Of a DNA stretch of 64,000 nucleotides, positions 31,480 to 43,492 are shown in pieces (within the stretch, counting starts at the first letter, position 1; the number at the start of each line of letters is the position of its first letter). The notes under the pieces are model-generated. The model was not told the origin of the DNA, made no database searches, and was given only the letters and a program-made list of their open reading frames with translations. The translations under genes were made by a program, and so were the position numbers. The stretch lies in contig JBANAY010000001.1 of assembly GCA_037952775.1 (NCBI GenBank), positions 4,712,001-4,776,000 on the forward strand, in the 5' to 3' direction. This stretch comes from Clonostachys chloroleuca (Eukaryota; Ascomycota; Sordariomycetes; Hypocreales; Bionectriaceae).

Positions 31480-33285
31480 ATGCCGGGGGTCCCAAAGTCT
31501 TGTGCCGTCTGCCAGGCTCGTAAAGTAAAGGTGACACGCAAACCAACCCTTGCTTCCTCCCCAGGCCTCACAAGAATTGACTCACAAGCTGCCTCGCAGT
31601 GTGACAGAAGGATTCCCGCATGCTCTCAATGCGTCAAATACCAATGGAACTGCCCTGGATACCCTGCAGCAAGGCCGAAAAAGAAGAGATCTGGGCCACA
31701 AAGTAAGGACAGCCATCGCCTAGCACTTACCGGCCGGAATAGTCACCCTGACTTGATCGAGATGGATGGATGCTGACGAAAGTTCAAAGAAACGCCATCC
31801 AGGGAGAAGAGGCTTCGGAGCTCGCCCAACCTTTTGGATGCCTCGGCTTGGATTCAGACAAGTCCCGCTCAAGAATTAATCTCCCTTCCATCACCTACCG
31901 GTCGGTCAAGCCGGTCGCCCGAGGAAAACCGCAGTGGCTCTTCTCGCTCTCCCCGTTTGAGTTTCTTGTCGCCAGCACTCCATATATCGCCAGCCGTACT
32001 GGAGTTGGTTGATTGCCTCTCGTCAACCAGCCCAGGCTTGTCGCTCCATGAAATCGGGTCCTTCATAACTCTAGTACCCGTCAGACTCGGCGTGAGTGAT
32101 GCTCTTGACGCGGCAGTCAGGTGTCTATGTGCTGCCTACACCAAATTTGCTTCGCCAGGACCCTCAACCCACGCATAACACTATAACAAGGCGTTGAGCA
32201 GCTTGCGCAAATCGGTCTGCCATCCCACTGAAGCATTGTCTGCGGAGACGCTTTGCGCTTCCATTTGTCTTTCATGGTATGAGGTACGTCAATGTGTTGA
32301 GAATGCATACATCCCCCTTCCGCTGCTGACGTGTTTGGCGGAAAAACAAAGACTATGGTTGATAGGCGAAGCTCAGCATGGCTTGCGCATTCCATAGCAT
32401 CCGCCAACTTGATTCAACTTCGTGGTCCAGGCGTACATATGACTGGCTTTGACCGAGCACTGTTGCTTGCGCATCATGGCCTCATTGTGAGAAAAACTCC
32501 CGCCCCCTTCTCCTCACTAGTGGGAATAGATAAGAGTTGACGTTGGTTCCTAGTCGAGCCATGCTTTGATGCAGCGAAAACCATCCTTCATGTGCGAGCC
32601 CGCCTGGATAGCCGTTATTGATCCCACCGGAAGTGGTGATGGTCATGACTCTTTGTCCCATGCTCAACTGATCGTGGAGCATTTCCAACATCTCGACGGC
32701 CTGTCGCTTGTTCGAAACCGCATCAGCGACGTTATAAGCACGGGTAATTATGATCAGTCGAACCTCACCCAGCTCATCGAGACATTGAAATGTTTGCGGC
32801 TCGCTTTAAGAGGTCATTTGCCAATACCGCAACAACATTTTGAGTGGCTACGTTCTGGACAGCCGCTGCACATCGAGACACCGCATCCCGTTCTCCTTTG
32901 CAAAGATGCATTGGCCTATCTATCCATCAACATTGAGATGTTGAACCTACTTGACAAACTCCGATGGGCGGCAGAGCATAACTTATGCATCGCAGAAACC
33001 ATAAGCGACGTCATCTGCATTTTCAATAGTGGTGAGAGGGAAGGGCACGACGAGGGAATCTGTGGCGACGCAAGTCTCCAGATTTTGCAAGAATCTCTGA
33101 ATGCAGAGATCGAGGCCCTCTTCTCGTTGGCCAGCCATGCTTACCAGAGAGCGATTTCTGTTTCACCGCTGTCCTGCCGCCGCCTGGCGTTAATTTATCA
33201 AGCCTTGTACCGCTCTCTTCAAACAAGAGGGGAATCGTTCCATCCGATTTGGCACCGCATGATGAAGATGTTTGAGAAGAGGTAG
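31480..33285 (+). pseudogene. Zn2Cys6 transcription factor with internal stop
   Basis: Exons are about 31480-31530, 31600-31702, 31790-32283, 32352-32486 and 32554-33285. The binuclear zinc cluster is complete when exons 1 and 2 are joined: CAVCQARKVK then CDRRIPACSQCVKYQWNC. The middle region follows the usual fungal regulator pattern (ALSAETLCASICLSWYE, IQLRGPGVHMTGFDRALLLAHHG). All introns have GT..AG ends and branch-like CTGAC or TTGAC. In exon 3 the frame meets TAA at 32176-32178 between GPSTHA and HYNKALSSL; the flanking sequence stays in the same frame and matches the family (YNKAL.SLR), so this is a nonsense change, consistent with CAA to TAA. The product would end before most of the regulatory domain. 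About 500 codons in all. Confidence 0.72.
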
Positions 33286-33657
33286 CTAGAAGATGTGAAT
33301 CAAGTTTGTGGTACAGCCAAAGTCACATATAAATTTCTTGGTACTAGTCTGAGTTTACGGAAGGACGTGCTAGGATTCAAGAGTCTAAGTCTAAACGAGG
33401 GACTGCAAAAAAGGTGATTTATTAAAAGACCCCATTCTTGTTGAAAGACGTCGGGGCTTTTTCTATGTAAAATGGCTCTATTGAGCTCCTGCTGTTGGGG
33501 GCAGTTATAGAGCCTCATTTTCAACTAGAAACTCTTTTCTATATGTGTTCCTGAATTACTCCCTGTTCTCATCTCTCTTCTTTTATCACTCCAAGATTCT
33601 GCATATCAAAAAAGAGCAGATGGAAGGTCTAGAAGATATGAGGAATGTTAGTAATGC
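33286..33657. other. Convergent intergenic region
   Basis: About 370 bp between the regulator (+) and oxidoreductase (-) 3' ends. Nothing recognised. Confidence 0.4.
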
Positions 33658-35914
33658 TTACTTTGACTCGGAAACCTCCGGCTCGGCCAATATTGTGCGT
33701 GCTGCCTTGAGGCCGATCATAAACGTTGGCGCAACGGGAAATCCGCCGGGGGTCCGGGGGAAGACGGATGCGTCGACGACTCGAAGGCCCTTGACCCCGT
33801 TGACTCTGAATTTGCTGTCGACGCAATAGTCTGGGTGGTCCTTTGGTCCCATGCGGCAGGTTGACGTGACGTGGTGACTGAACGCCTCATCCATCAGAGC
33901 TTGGTTAACATCTTCTGGATTTGGCGCAATGACCTCCACGGGCGTGTATGGTGAGCCAAGGTTTTGAAACACCTCAATGATGTAGTTTGCACCCTCGGCC
34001 ATCGCTTGCAAATCACGATCAGCCATCTCTTTGAAATAGTTGAAGTTGATAACGGGGACGTCTCGTGGGTTGCTGGACTTAAGAGTCACCGTTCCTGCAG
34101 CGTTTCCCGTTTGCATCTTAACAATAGACCAGGTGAAGACGGGTGGGTCAAACGCGAATGAAGTCGAGTAGCCAGGAAAAAAGCCAGTAAATACGACTCC
34201 AGGTGTACCGAAGAAAAAGAGATCGGCGTCCTCGTTTTCAGAAACACTGGAGCGATAGGTGAAGCTTAGGGGAGCGCCAGCCTCGCCCAGGATGCTCTGG
34301 CCGTGCTCGAGCCACTCGGCCAGGCACACGTCCGAGCCCGAATAACATCTCGCGTCATAGGGGAAGTCCCAGTCGGCTGAAGCACGTACACGGACCCCGC
34401 CTTCGTAGTTGTCTTGCATGTAGTTGCCCTAGAAAAGTGAGTTGTTAGATTGAGAACGATTCACGGACCAACGAAGATGTTGAAATCTGCAGGTTGACTT
34501 ACCACAGCTGGCAGATCTTTAACAACGGGAATACCTAGTCCCTTGAGTTCCTTGGAAGGCCCAACACCACTCAGCTTGAGAATCTGGGGAGTATTGAATG
34601 AGCCCCCCGCAACGATGACCTCGCGAGATGCAAAGACTTTTCGAAGCTCGCCGTTGGTATTCTCGTTGTAACGTCTATCTGCGGCATAGAGACCTTCACC
34701 CTTGAGATACTCCACACCCACCGCCTTTGGCTTACCACCGTCTTGCTTGAACAAGATTTTGGTGGCGAGACTGCGGGTGCTCAGCGTGAGAGGATATGCC
34801 TGAGACCCGTCTTCGCTCTCCGTTTGAATCGTATCTATAATAAAGTTTCGTGCACCGCTTCGCCGACGAAGAGAATCGATATGAACTGGCATCTGAAACC
34901 ACGAGCCGTTTCCATACATAGGAGTATCTAGCGCGTTAATTTCTCTCTGCAGAAGCTCAGAAAGATGAGTTTGGCCTTTAACGTCAATTCCTTCGAGACG
35001 GCAAATTCCTTCACGGACCACAGCGGCTACCCCTGTTGTGTTTGCGACGTATGAAACATTATTGAGATTGCTCTGTGGGAGGTGGGCGAACATTGGTTAA
35101 TGCTTCTTCGATCTGAATGAGACAATGGAATGAAATTCATCACACATACCGAGATGCAGCCATCGAAGCCACGGCCAGGGGTGCCCGTAGGGACAGAATG
35201 GGCTCTTTCCAGGTCGATGTATATCTGCCGCATGCTTTTGGGTAGCTAGGAATCATCGCCAGTCAACTCTGCAATATACTTCCAGTCATTGTCTGGAGGC
35301 AAGGCAAAGTTCATCGCATTGACTTGGGAGGAGCCTCCGACAGTATTGCCGCGAGGATAAAAAATACCCAGTCTTTATTATTGTTAGTTCGTTGAGCAGA
35401 TAGTGTGAGGTAGGCTTTGTATCAGGTTTCTTACGGCGTTGTGCCCTCGGGAGGATCGAGACCGACATAGTAAGAGCCGTTGGGAAATGAATACGTGAAT
35501 TTGTCATCTCTTCTGGCTTGCGCATCATCTTGATAGTGGCTCACAAAGAAGGACCAGGACTGGTTGGCAGTCTCTGCTGCGTTACCGCTACTGTAAATTT
35601 GTGTTAGTCCTCGCTCGAATTTATTATAATTGGGCAGATCAACTTACAAAGCAGGCACTCTTTGCAGTAATCCATCTCCGTGGTCGCCTCCTGCTTCTAT
35701 CAGGAAAACAGAATGACCAGCCCGGGCAAGGTTCGCACTGTCAGGGAACATTAGATTGGACGTTTCAGGGGCATCGAGTCAAAACTTACGCCAAAGTTCC
35801 GCCGCCCGGCCCTGATCCAACAACGACATACTCGTACTCGCTGTTGTTACTGTTTGCTGTGGCTCCAGCAAGCGTAGCCAGCAAGATGCTGGAAATCGTC
35901 AAGTGACAGTACAT
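33658..35914 (-). pseudogene. Secreted GMC oxidoreductase with internal stop
   Basis: FAD-dependent glucose-methanol-choline family oxidase/dehydrogenase. Six exons on the minus strand: 35914-35790, 35737-35648, 35590-35435, 35372-35150, 35072-34503 and 34428-33658, 644 codons. Signal peptide MYCHLTISSILLATLAGATA, then the FAD dinucleotide motif VVVGSGPGGGTLAANLARAG and FLIEAGGD. The first GMC signature is YPRGNTVGGSSQVNAMNF and the second VIVAGGSFNTPQILKLSGVGP; the active-site His is in SHHVTSTCRMGP. In exon 4 the codon at 35248-35246 is TAG where homologues have Trp (AELTGDDS then LPKSMRQIYIDL). TGG to TAG is a CpA-to-TpA change on the other strand. Everything else is in frame and well spliced, so this is a recent single lesion, unless it is a sequence error. 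Confidence 0.8.
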
Positions 35915-37143
35915 GATCAACAATGGTGATGAGACCAATATTGCCGCAGTAGGATGGATGAGATTCTTGCATGCACGCCCCCATTTCAAGAGCATCATAA
36001 TAGTAATATTTATATCCAATCTACGAGATTGAGATTGGATGTACGTGGGCCGTATAATATCACGCAATGAAGGATTCTACTTCATGTGGCTAGAAGCTAA
36101 CGGCGATGGTCTCTGACCGTCAGGCCGAATCCGCGGAGCACAAAATCCGATCTATGAAGCATATCTCCGACCGGCGCCCTGTTGGTCAACTGCCGCATTT
36201 GCAACCCTGATACGTTGGTTCGTGCCTCAGTCTGCTCTTCTGCTCTCAGGATCGAATGAATTGTGACTGTCTATCCTGGGATATGCCCGGCAAGTGGCAC
36301 TTCAACGACGATGTCGGCTCTTTCCAAAGATAGGTTGGGTGCACGGTTCCTGTTTAGGCATATTGTGAGGACATGCTTGCGTGGCCAAGGCGTGGACGGC
36401 ATTTCTGGCTACTGATGCTGGCAGACCGGGACTATCCGTTCGGAGAATGTGATTCATTATTACCTGAATGGTGGCCAGCATGCCAAATTCCCTAATGCCG
36501 GATGGCAATTGTGTTGCCTGTCATTTTATAAAACTCCCATCTTGCTCCCCAATGCTCCCTTTCTAAACACCATGCACCTCCGGGCGTCTATTTAACCTGA
36601 AAATCATTAGTGCCACTTGGAGTCTCCCTGATTTCACATCTCGAAGTAGATCCTCTGAAGGAAAATCTCGAGGGCTACTACTGTAAGTATAGAAACACAC
36701 GAGCTTCGGTAACAAGACTGAAAAAGGCGAAGAGTCTTTAAGTATCTATAGGTCACCGCTCGATTTTTTTTTAAAAATATAGCCTATGTCCTTCTCTTAG
36801 GTATGCAAAATATAATTATTTATATTCAGTAATCCATGCAGATCGACGAAGTAAGTCACAACTCGCCTTGAAGTGGAGTGAAATTAACAAGTCTGTTGGT
36901 GTCACCACCAACAGCTTCCAGTTATACAGGTAAAAGGGATATATTGAGACTGTTGATTCTAACTAGTAATTACAGAGGGGATCCGTGGCCCCTTATATCC
37001 TCGGGAATCCCTTGTTCGTATTCTCGTGAGAGTAGCCCGGTCTCGGTCTTATGAGGTTATTCAAGCATCCTTTTAGTATATGAATTACTAGGGATCTTCA
37101 TATCCATAAGGCCGAGTTCATGATCTTCCTTCAACGTGCGCGT
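35915..37143. other. Intergenic, AT-rich
   Basis: About 1.2 kb. It holds the oxidoreductase promoter, a short hairpin at 36893-36914 and low-GC sequence with poly-T/A near 36765. No gene seen. Confidence 0.4.
36893..36914. repeat. Short inverted repeat (9-bp arms)
   Basis: CTGTTGGTG and CACCAACAG around a four-base loop. The arm is nearly the same as the outer 8-10 bases of the foldback element (TGTTGGTGCC), whose truncated copy starts 230 bp downstream, so it could be a relic of the lost end. Chance is also possible. Confidence 0.5.
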
Positions 37144-37424
37144 TTGATAGGATCAGAACGCTCTTCGGGCTATCGGGACCGCGCCGATAGCTCGGTATTA
37201 GGTTTGATCGTCAGAGCCTTAGTTCGCGATAGTTCATACCGGCCCTCCCGGTTATTGAACCTTATTTCTGCATTCGCGGCCGGTCCGGCTTCCACGGAAT
37301 TCCTGATTGTATTTACTAGTGAATTGTATGTGCGTTCGAACAGGCTGGGCTGCGGGCTTCAATCTTCATAGATTATCTCGGTAGTTGACGATATCTCTCT
37401 ATCGCCCGCTTGGCACCAACAAAG
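37144..37424 (+). mobile_element. Foldback element, truncated copy lacking its left arm
   Basis: The central block (from TTGATAGGATCAGAACGCTC) is joined, through CCGGCCCTCCCGGT and a shortened middle, to about 170 bp of the intact terminal arm ending GGCACCAACA. Relative to the right arm, the central block is in the opposite orientation to that in the complete copy at 627-1233, as expected if the two arms are interchangeable. Several differences from the complete copy are C-to-T or G-to-A. Confidence 0.75.
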
Positions 37425-38368
37425 TCTGATAATTTTTGCTAAGGTGACATGTACCGAAACTCACGATCTGCCCTGGCTCAGAGACTGAAAGCAGGGCTGA
37501 AGCGCCCTTGTAGGAATGTAGAAATGCATTATCAACAGACATAGCAGACTATCCCTAATCATCATGGATCCGTTATATTATTTTTCACATACAGAAGTGA
37601 GATGCAGGCTTGGCGCGTGGGGAGAAGATCGGCCCCGAAGAACTTTTGAACCTACTCGTGCTACAATGGGTTCCCTCCAGCGAATAAAAACCATACCCTT
37701 GGTCGAAGAGACAGCTACTCTCGATAGGGATTTTCGATCCAATTTGATTAACTAGGGCTCGGCATGATACGACAGACGTAGTTCTCTGACGTGCGCCTGC
37801 TTCAATGCCTCCATAGCCGATGTTTGGAATAGGTAGCCGATGTGTGGGGCCCATAACCGATGCATTCCACTTCGGTTCGACCTTTTGCTTCTTCTAGCAT
37901 TGACATCTAAACAGACCATTCATAGCAGCATGACAGAGACCAGGTGCAGACCAAGGGTAACCGTTTATCGCCATCGATTAGTATCGGGCTATACTAAACC
38001 GTCTACACCAGCCACCGAGAGGCGCGGGGATCTGGAGACATAAGTCACAGAAGGCAAAGTGAGAGCGAGGAGCTACGAGGGGCCAAACTCCATAACCGGC
38101 ACAGCTCCCTTCCTTTACCGAAACACGTTCCGATGTAACTAAATGATGTAACTCAGCGATGATGCACTCTTGTTACTGAAAACCGGGCTTCCGAGATGTC
38201 ATGATGTATTCTCTTGTATTTATTCTTCCCAAGGGCTCCAAGTAATCATCAGAACCTCTTCAAGTAAGCAGTCAATATCCAGCAGAATCTATGAACCATA
38301 AACTTGAACATATACCCTACTTCGATCTAAGCTCTCCCCTTTATTTCTAAACTTAACGCCTCGCAATC
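37425..38368. other. Intergenic, promoter of the dioxygenase gene
   Basis: About 940 bp; no gene recognised. Imperfect copies of CCGATGTNTGG-like words occur near 37819-37862. The last 200 bases are likely promoter and leader. Confidence 0.4.
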
Positions 38369-39411
38369 ATGACATCAATCGCCCCTGCAACCACGGAATG
38401 CGTACAAGTCTCGACTTTCGTCCCTCAATACCGGGAGCTTAGCCCAGGCTTTGGGCTTGAGTTAATCGGATACGATTTTAGTAAAGGGGTACCCAAGAGT
38501 ATGTCTCTCCAAATCAAGGACCTGGTGGTGAAGGTGAATAAGCTTCCTCCATCCTTGCATGTCACGATTGCTGACTGTAGTTTCCCTTTTCACAGTATGG
38601 TGTTGTTGTCATTCGCAAAACAAATTTGACGGACGAAACCCATCTTGAGCTGGCTCGAATGTTCGGGGAGCTTGACGATGTCAAGCCCTACCTAAAAGCC
38701 GGCCGGCCGAACCGCCTCAAATACGATGAGCTCTTTGACGTCAGCAATGTTGAGTTGGACGGCTCTATCCTTGATCCACTGAGCCCTCGCGCTCAAGCCA
38801 ACAAGGGCAACAGCTCCTTCCATGTTGATTCCAGTTTCAATCCTCGCCGCGCGGGATATTCTCTTCTACTTGCACATGAGCTGCCTCCTCGTGGAACAGG
38901 CGGCAGCACCGAGTTTGCAGACACGCGAGCGGCCTGGGATGACCTTGCAGAGGTGAAGAAAAGTGAGCTGCTCCAGGCAGATTACATTGCATGCCATTCT
39001 ATTCTGCATTCCAAAAAGCTTGCGGCCCCAGAGCACTTTGCAGATATAGAGCCTGCTGATCATCCTATGGGTCGTCACAAGCTAGTTCAGAAGCATGAGG
39101 CCTCGGGTAGAATGAATCTTTACCTCGCGGCTCATATTCATCACATCGAAGGCATAAGCTCCAAGGAATCCCAGGCCGTGTTTGATGAACTCTTCAACCA
39201 CGCCACCCAAGAAAAATACAGGATCACTGTAGATTGGGACGATGTTGGCGACTTGGTCATATGGGATAATACATGCACCATGCACAGAGCCATGGGTGGA
39301 GAATTTGCCAGCAAGTATCGGCGAGATATGAGGCGTGCTACAGTTCATGATGATAGTACTCAGGCGTGGGGGCTTAACGAACACACTGAGGTCGGTCAGG
39401 GTCTGCCTTGA
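38369..39411 (+). CDS. TfdA/TauD-type Fe(II)/2-oxoglutarate-dependent dioxygenase
   Basis: Exons are 38369-38533 and 38596-39411, 326 aa; the 62-nt intron has a TTGCTGACT branch region. The iron-binding facial triad is visible: HxD in SSFHVDSSF near residue 130 and the distal His in CTMHRAMGG near 275, with the 2-oxoglutarate-binding Arg following in YRRDMRRATVH. Other family features are YGVVVIRKTNLTDETHLELARMFGEL and TEFADTRAAWDDL. The family includes taurine, alkylsulfate and 2,4-D dioxygenases; fungal members are often of unknown substrate. It is intact and stands head-to-tail with a Zn2Cys6 regulator 450 bp downstream, which may control it. Confidence 0.87.
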
Positions 39412-39864
39412 AGAGCGAATTGTCGGTGATTAAGGACGGGGTTTCCCAATGGGTAGAGGACCAGTTGATGTGAAGGATGATCACGGCAGAAGTTCCATAT
39501 CTCGCAGAGCTATTAAACGCTTTTCATGTGGTGGGTCAGATCCATTGCCGAGACTGCAAATAGTGTAGATATCTGTTCGGGATTATTCTCCCCACAGAAA
39601 AATCTGGTGCATTTTGTCAAAAGTATTCAAGTGTACTAGATGTGTTGGTGTGTGAAGGCGGGGACCAACCCCTTTTTTCCGGGTGACTCCGCACTTCGCC
39701 ATCTTGATTCCAACCCATTGCCGATAACCCATTGCCGATAACCCATTGCCAATGCTTTCTTCCTGAAGCCGGTGACGCATCAAAACCAAAGCCGGCTCTC
39801 TGGTACACCACAGCCATTGTGCACGATTCGAATCATAACCGATGTCTGATACCGACGTCTAAAA
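39412..39864. promoter_or_regulatory. Intergenic: regulator promoter with tandem repeat
   Basis: About 450 bp. Contains three copies of a 14-nt unit (39713-39753) about 110-150 bp before the regulator start codon. Confidence 0.45.
39713..39753. repeat. Tandem repeat, 14-nt unit x 3
   Basis: CCCATTGCCGATAA is repeated twice, followed by a third partial copy (CCCATTGCCAATG). Each unit contains ATTGCCGAT or ATTGG-like words, so a factor-binding role is possible but unproven. Confidence 0.8.
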
Positions 39865-42385
39865 ATGACAGCACCGACTGGTAAGCGTATATCGCGGGCA
39901 TGTCTGAGGTGCCGCCGGCGTAAGACGAAATGCAATCTGTATAGTTTCACCCATGCCAAGGCAACTCTATCCAGTTGGTTACTGACGTAGTTCGGATCTT
40001 TTAGTGACGGTATTGGAGAGCCAAAAAGACCCCCATGCGAATCCTGCCATCGCACCCAGAACGAATGCATCTTGGTGGAATCTCGACGGGGCGCAGTCTC
40101 TTCCCACAAGACAAGGCAACACACCCTCCATACCAGCCCTCTATCTCATGGGCGTGGGACTATAGACGATAATACTGGTGATGCTGATCCATTAGACGGT
40201 TCATCACCAGACCCACCAGGCCCTAGTCTAACATCCCCTTCTAACAACTGCTCTGCCATCAGCGAGGACTTTGAGTGTCGGGAGACCGTGGAGGCTGGCA
40301 AGTTGCACATGGAAATTCGGAACCCTTCAGATGCTTTGCAAATCCTAGCACATGCGAGAGATAATACAGATGGACAGGATCCTAGTGAAAAGCAGTGGCA
40401 TACAGTCGATGCTGATTGGCCTTCAAATTCAAATATCTCTCAGAAACAATCTCATTCGCCATTCACGACGGGTTCCGTGAATTCAGGGAACTGTACGATC
40501 CCTAGGAGAAATACTCAAGAGAATAACGAAGCATCTACTGTGCTACTGGATGATTACGAACTTGTTCAGCGGGGATTATTACACCCCAGTGTCCTACCCG
40601 AGTTGCTCCACCTGTCAGTCTGCTAAACCTTTCATATCAAATACTTTATTCCTCCATGATACTAAATAAGCAACAGATACGCACGTAATTACCATCCATA
40701 TTGTCCTATTGTTCCACCGTATATGCTAGGTCCACAAGCTATGACTAAAATTCGAAGGTCGGACTACTTTCTCCTCACCGCCATCCTCGCAGTTGCCTCA
40801 CGGGATATGCCCGGTCATGTTCTGGTTCATCGATACTGTTGGGACCATGCTCAGCGGCTGCTTCTAGAGGTGCTATTAGCCCACTCCTGGGCGCAGACGC
40901 CCAGGACGGTGCAGGCCATACTGCTGCTTGCTGAGTGGATACCATATCAGATAAAACAAGATGGCACAGAAAGTCCCAAGTGCCTGCTTGGTGAGGACCG
41001 ATCCGCATGGTCTCTCATTGGCCTCGCTGTGCGGCAAGGCTACCTTTTGCGCTTGGATCGCGCTGCCTTTCCTTCCACGAGGTCATCAGAGAGCCGTGAA
41101 ACTTCTGAGACAGAAGAAGAAAAGCGTTTGATTTGGACATGTATGAATCTTTCCTCAAGCCAAGTTAAGTGACATTCGCTTACTGCTTTCCAATTAGATA
41201 TTTATCTCACAGATAGGCAAATCTCTGTGCGAATGGGTCAATCTTTTTGGTCCCGCGGCCCGTCTCTGTCTTCGAAGCTCACGAATAAAGATTTCCCAAA
41301 TCTCAAATCATTACCAGGAATGGAAGAGGAAGACTTTGCTTCTGCATTACAAGCTAAGACTGAGCTGACACAGATCCTATACAACGCTCATGGGATTCTT
41401 TATTCGTCGACGGAGAGGACGTTGACTATGGTTAACGACGGTGACTATGCAAGGTATCTTGACGACTTTCAGCGATCGATCACAAACTGGTATTCAGCTT
41501 GGAATGGAGGGAATTATTCACCTAACGTCAGAGCCACTCTTCTCCTCTTGTATGAGTATGTGTGCTTGTACGTGAACGCATTCTCATTCCAAGCCGTGCT
41601 TACAAGAGCCTCGGGCGCATGCTCGCAACGTCAGGACACCAACCCTGATAAAGGCGTCTCTTCAGTACCTCCGTTTTCACGAGGTCTCATGTGCTCACCA
41701 GATGGCCCGTACGTGTACGAGGCCATCAGCTGTGCGAGGAAGATTCTAGGTTTAATTAATCAGCTCCATCCTCGAGATACGTTGCGCTTCTTGCCGACAC
41801 GTTTTTATCTGTAAGCCCCTTCCCTCTTAATAACTACCCTCGCTGCAAACTTAAACTAAGTGTGGATGTGCAAGGTACGGCGTTTACGCCGCCGTTTTCT
41901 TGTATAAGGCTCAGAGCGCCGGCGCATTTGAATCAGTCGCCCAGAGACAGGAGAACTCGGAATTGGCAGGGAGATTTATTTCTAAGTTGGAGCAAATCTC
42001 CCAAGATGAATTGCACCTCTGTCGTCGATATAGTGAAATGCTGGGAAGAATATGGCGATCTGGGAACTCTCAACGGCCATGCCATGATGGCACTGTCTCA
42101 CGACCCCGATTGTCAGATCACGATGTTCCTGGTACTGTTGAATCAAACAGTAGTATCGTTTCTATGGTGGACGAAACGAATTCCCACATGTCATGGCCTA
42201 CGGATAGGGGACAAAACCACTGGAACTATGTCCTAAATGAATGGGGCCAAGGAGCCGTAGACACAATGCAGTATAACACTGATGCTGCGACAATGCCAGA
42301 CATAGAGGGATATTTTCTTGGATCGTTCTTCCCCGGAGTCACTGGAGTTAATTTTCAACACGAATTTGGAGAAATGGGATTGTGA
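39865..42385 (+). CDS. Zn2Cys6 transcription factor (fungal-specific TF domain)
   Basis: Five exons, 39865-39938, 40005-40613, 40677-41140, 41198-41810 and 41875-42385, giving 756 aa; all joins keep frame and introns are 57-66 nt. The N-terminal zinc cluster reads ACLRCRRRKTKCNL, then PPCESCHRTQNEC. The middle has the fungal_trans core (YFLLTAILAVASRD, RTVQAILLLAEWIP, WSLIGLAVRQGYLLRLDR, EEEKRLIWTYIYLTDRQISVRMG), and the C-terminal third is acidic and Ser/Asn-rich. Nuclear DNA-binding regulator. The best candidate target is the upstream dioxygenase; this is inferred from position only. No lesions seen, unlike the regulator at 31.5-33.3 kb. Confidence 0.87.
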
Positions 42386-43492
42386 TAGGTGAACGGCAGC
42401 GTCATAGGCATTGGGATGAGATTAAGTGACATGTTCTGGGCTCAGAAGCAAGATACAAACAATTGCAAGAGGCTATGTTAGTCGAGCATCACAGTCAATA
42501 AGTCAATAATGATATTGGAAAGCCGTAATGGCTTGAGAACAAATCCGATTTTTACTAATAATACATCTGTTTACCGTAAACTTTTGACTAGTGATCCCAA
42601 ATACTTTCTGCCAACAAAAAACACCTACAGGACTCGAGGCTTAATAAAACACATACCTATTCTGCATAAGGCAAGAATCAGCGCCAGGAAACGACCTGGA
42701 CCAGGGGGGCATGTACACTGAACCGGCCACTCCGTAAATGCTTACCGTTACGAAAACTGGGAATGCAACGCTGCTAAGTTGGGACTCGGTCGATCGGGCT
42801 CCGTCCATCTTTTTTGCAAGTTGCGCCGATCTCCGTGTGGCCATGATGGTCCACGCAAGTGGGTGACAGAAGAAATGAGACATCCAACGGAGATGCAACC
42901 ATGAATAAACCACTTTGTAGAAAATCAGCAGTAAACACTCGATCAAAGCAACAATAAAGACTATATTATTCAAATGTGTATATCTTAATGTTTGAGAATC
43001 TCAAATTCAATGCCACCCAGTTGCCACGATACTTGAAATAACACATCCCCAAGGTCGCATTCATCTGCCATCCGGTAGTCTTCGAAATCGACAGGGGTAA
43101 TAGATCTCCATTGAGTTAGCATCGGATTCCTCCCGGCTGACACAGTGGACCTCTGAATTGGCCACATTCCAATGAGAATGGTCCTGTTACTAACGCTGAA
43201 TCCTTGGCTCGTTCCAGGACCAGGCTGAGTTTCAGCCGCCAGGGATTGGTAGTCAAGGCTTCTTTAAACAATTGACTTGCTGGAAACAGAAAGTCAGCCC
43301 GTGAAGGCTCATGCTCGCTCAATCGTGTAAGCTTAGTGCTAAAATTGTCATGGCTTTGCATTATGCTCCCAAATTCTATCATAGATCTATATTATTTTGA
43401 ATATAACCTTCATTTTGACATCTAACCACTTTGAACGCTCATCCAACCCAACTTAAAAAGAAGATTTAATGACAGGTGAAGGTCCGGCCAAT
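42386..43492. other. Intergenic, nothing recognised
   Basis: About 1.1 kb between convergent genes. Frames are short and without family features. Confidence 0.4.

Noticed and set aside
39826..39842. GATTCGAATC as a tRNA T-loop
   Set aside because: The word is a palindrome and no acceptor, anticodon or D arm can be built around it.
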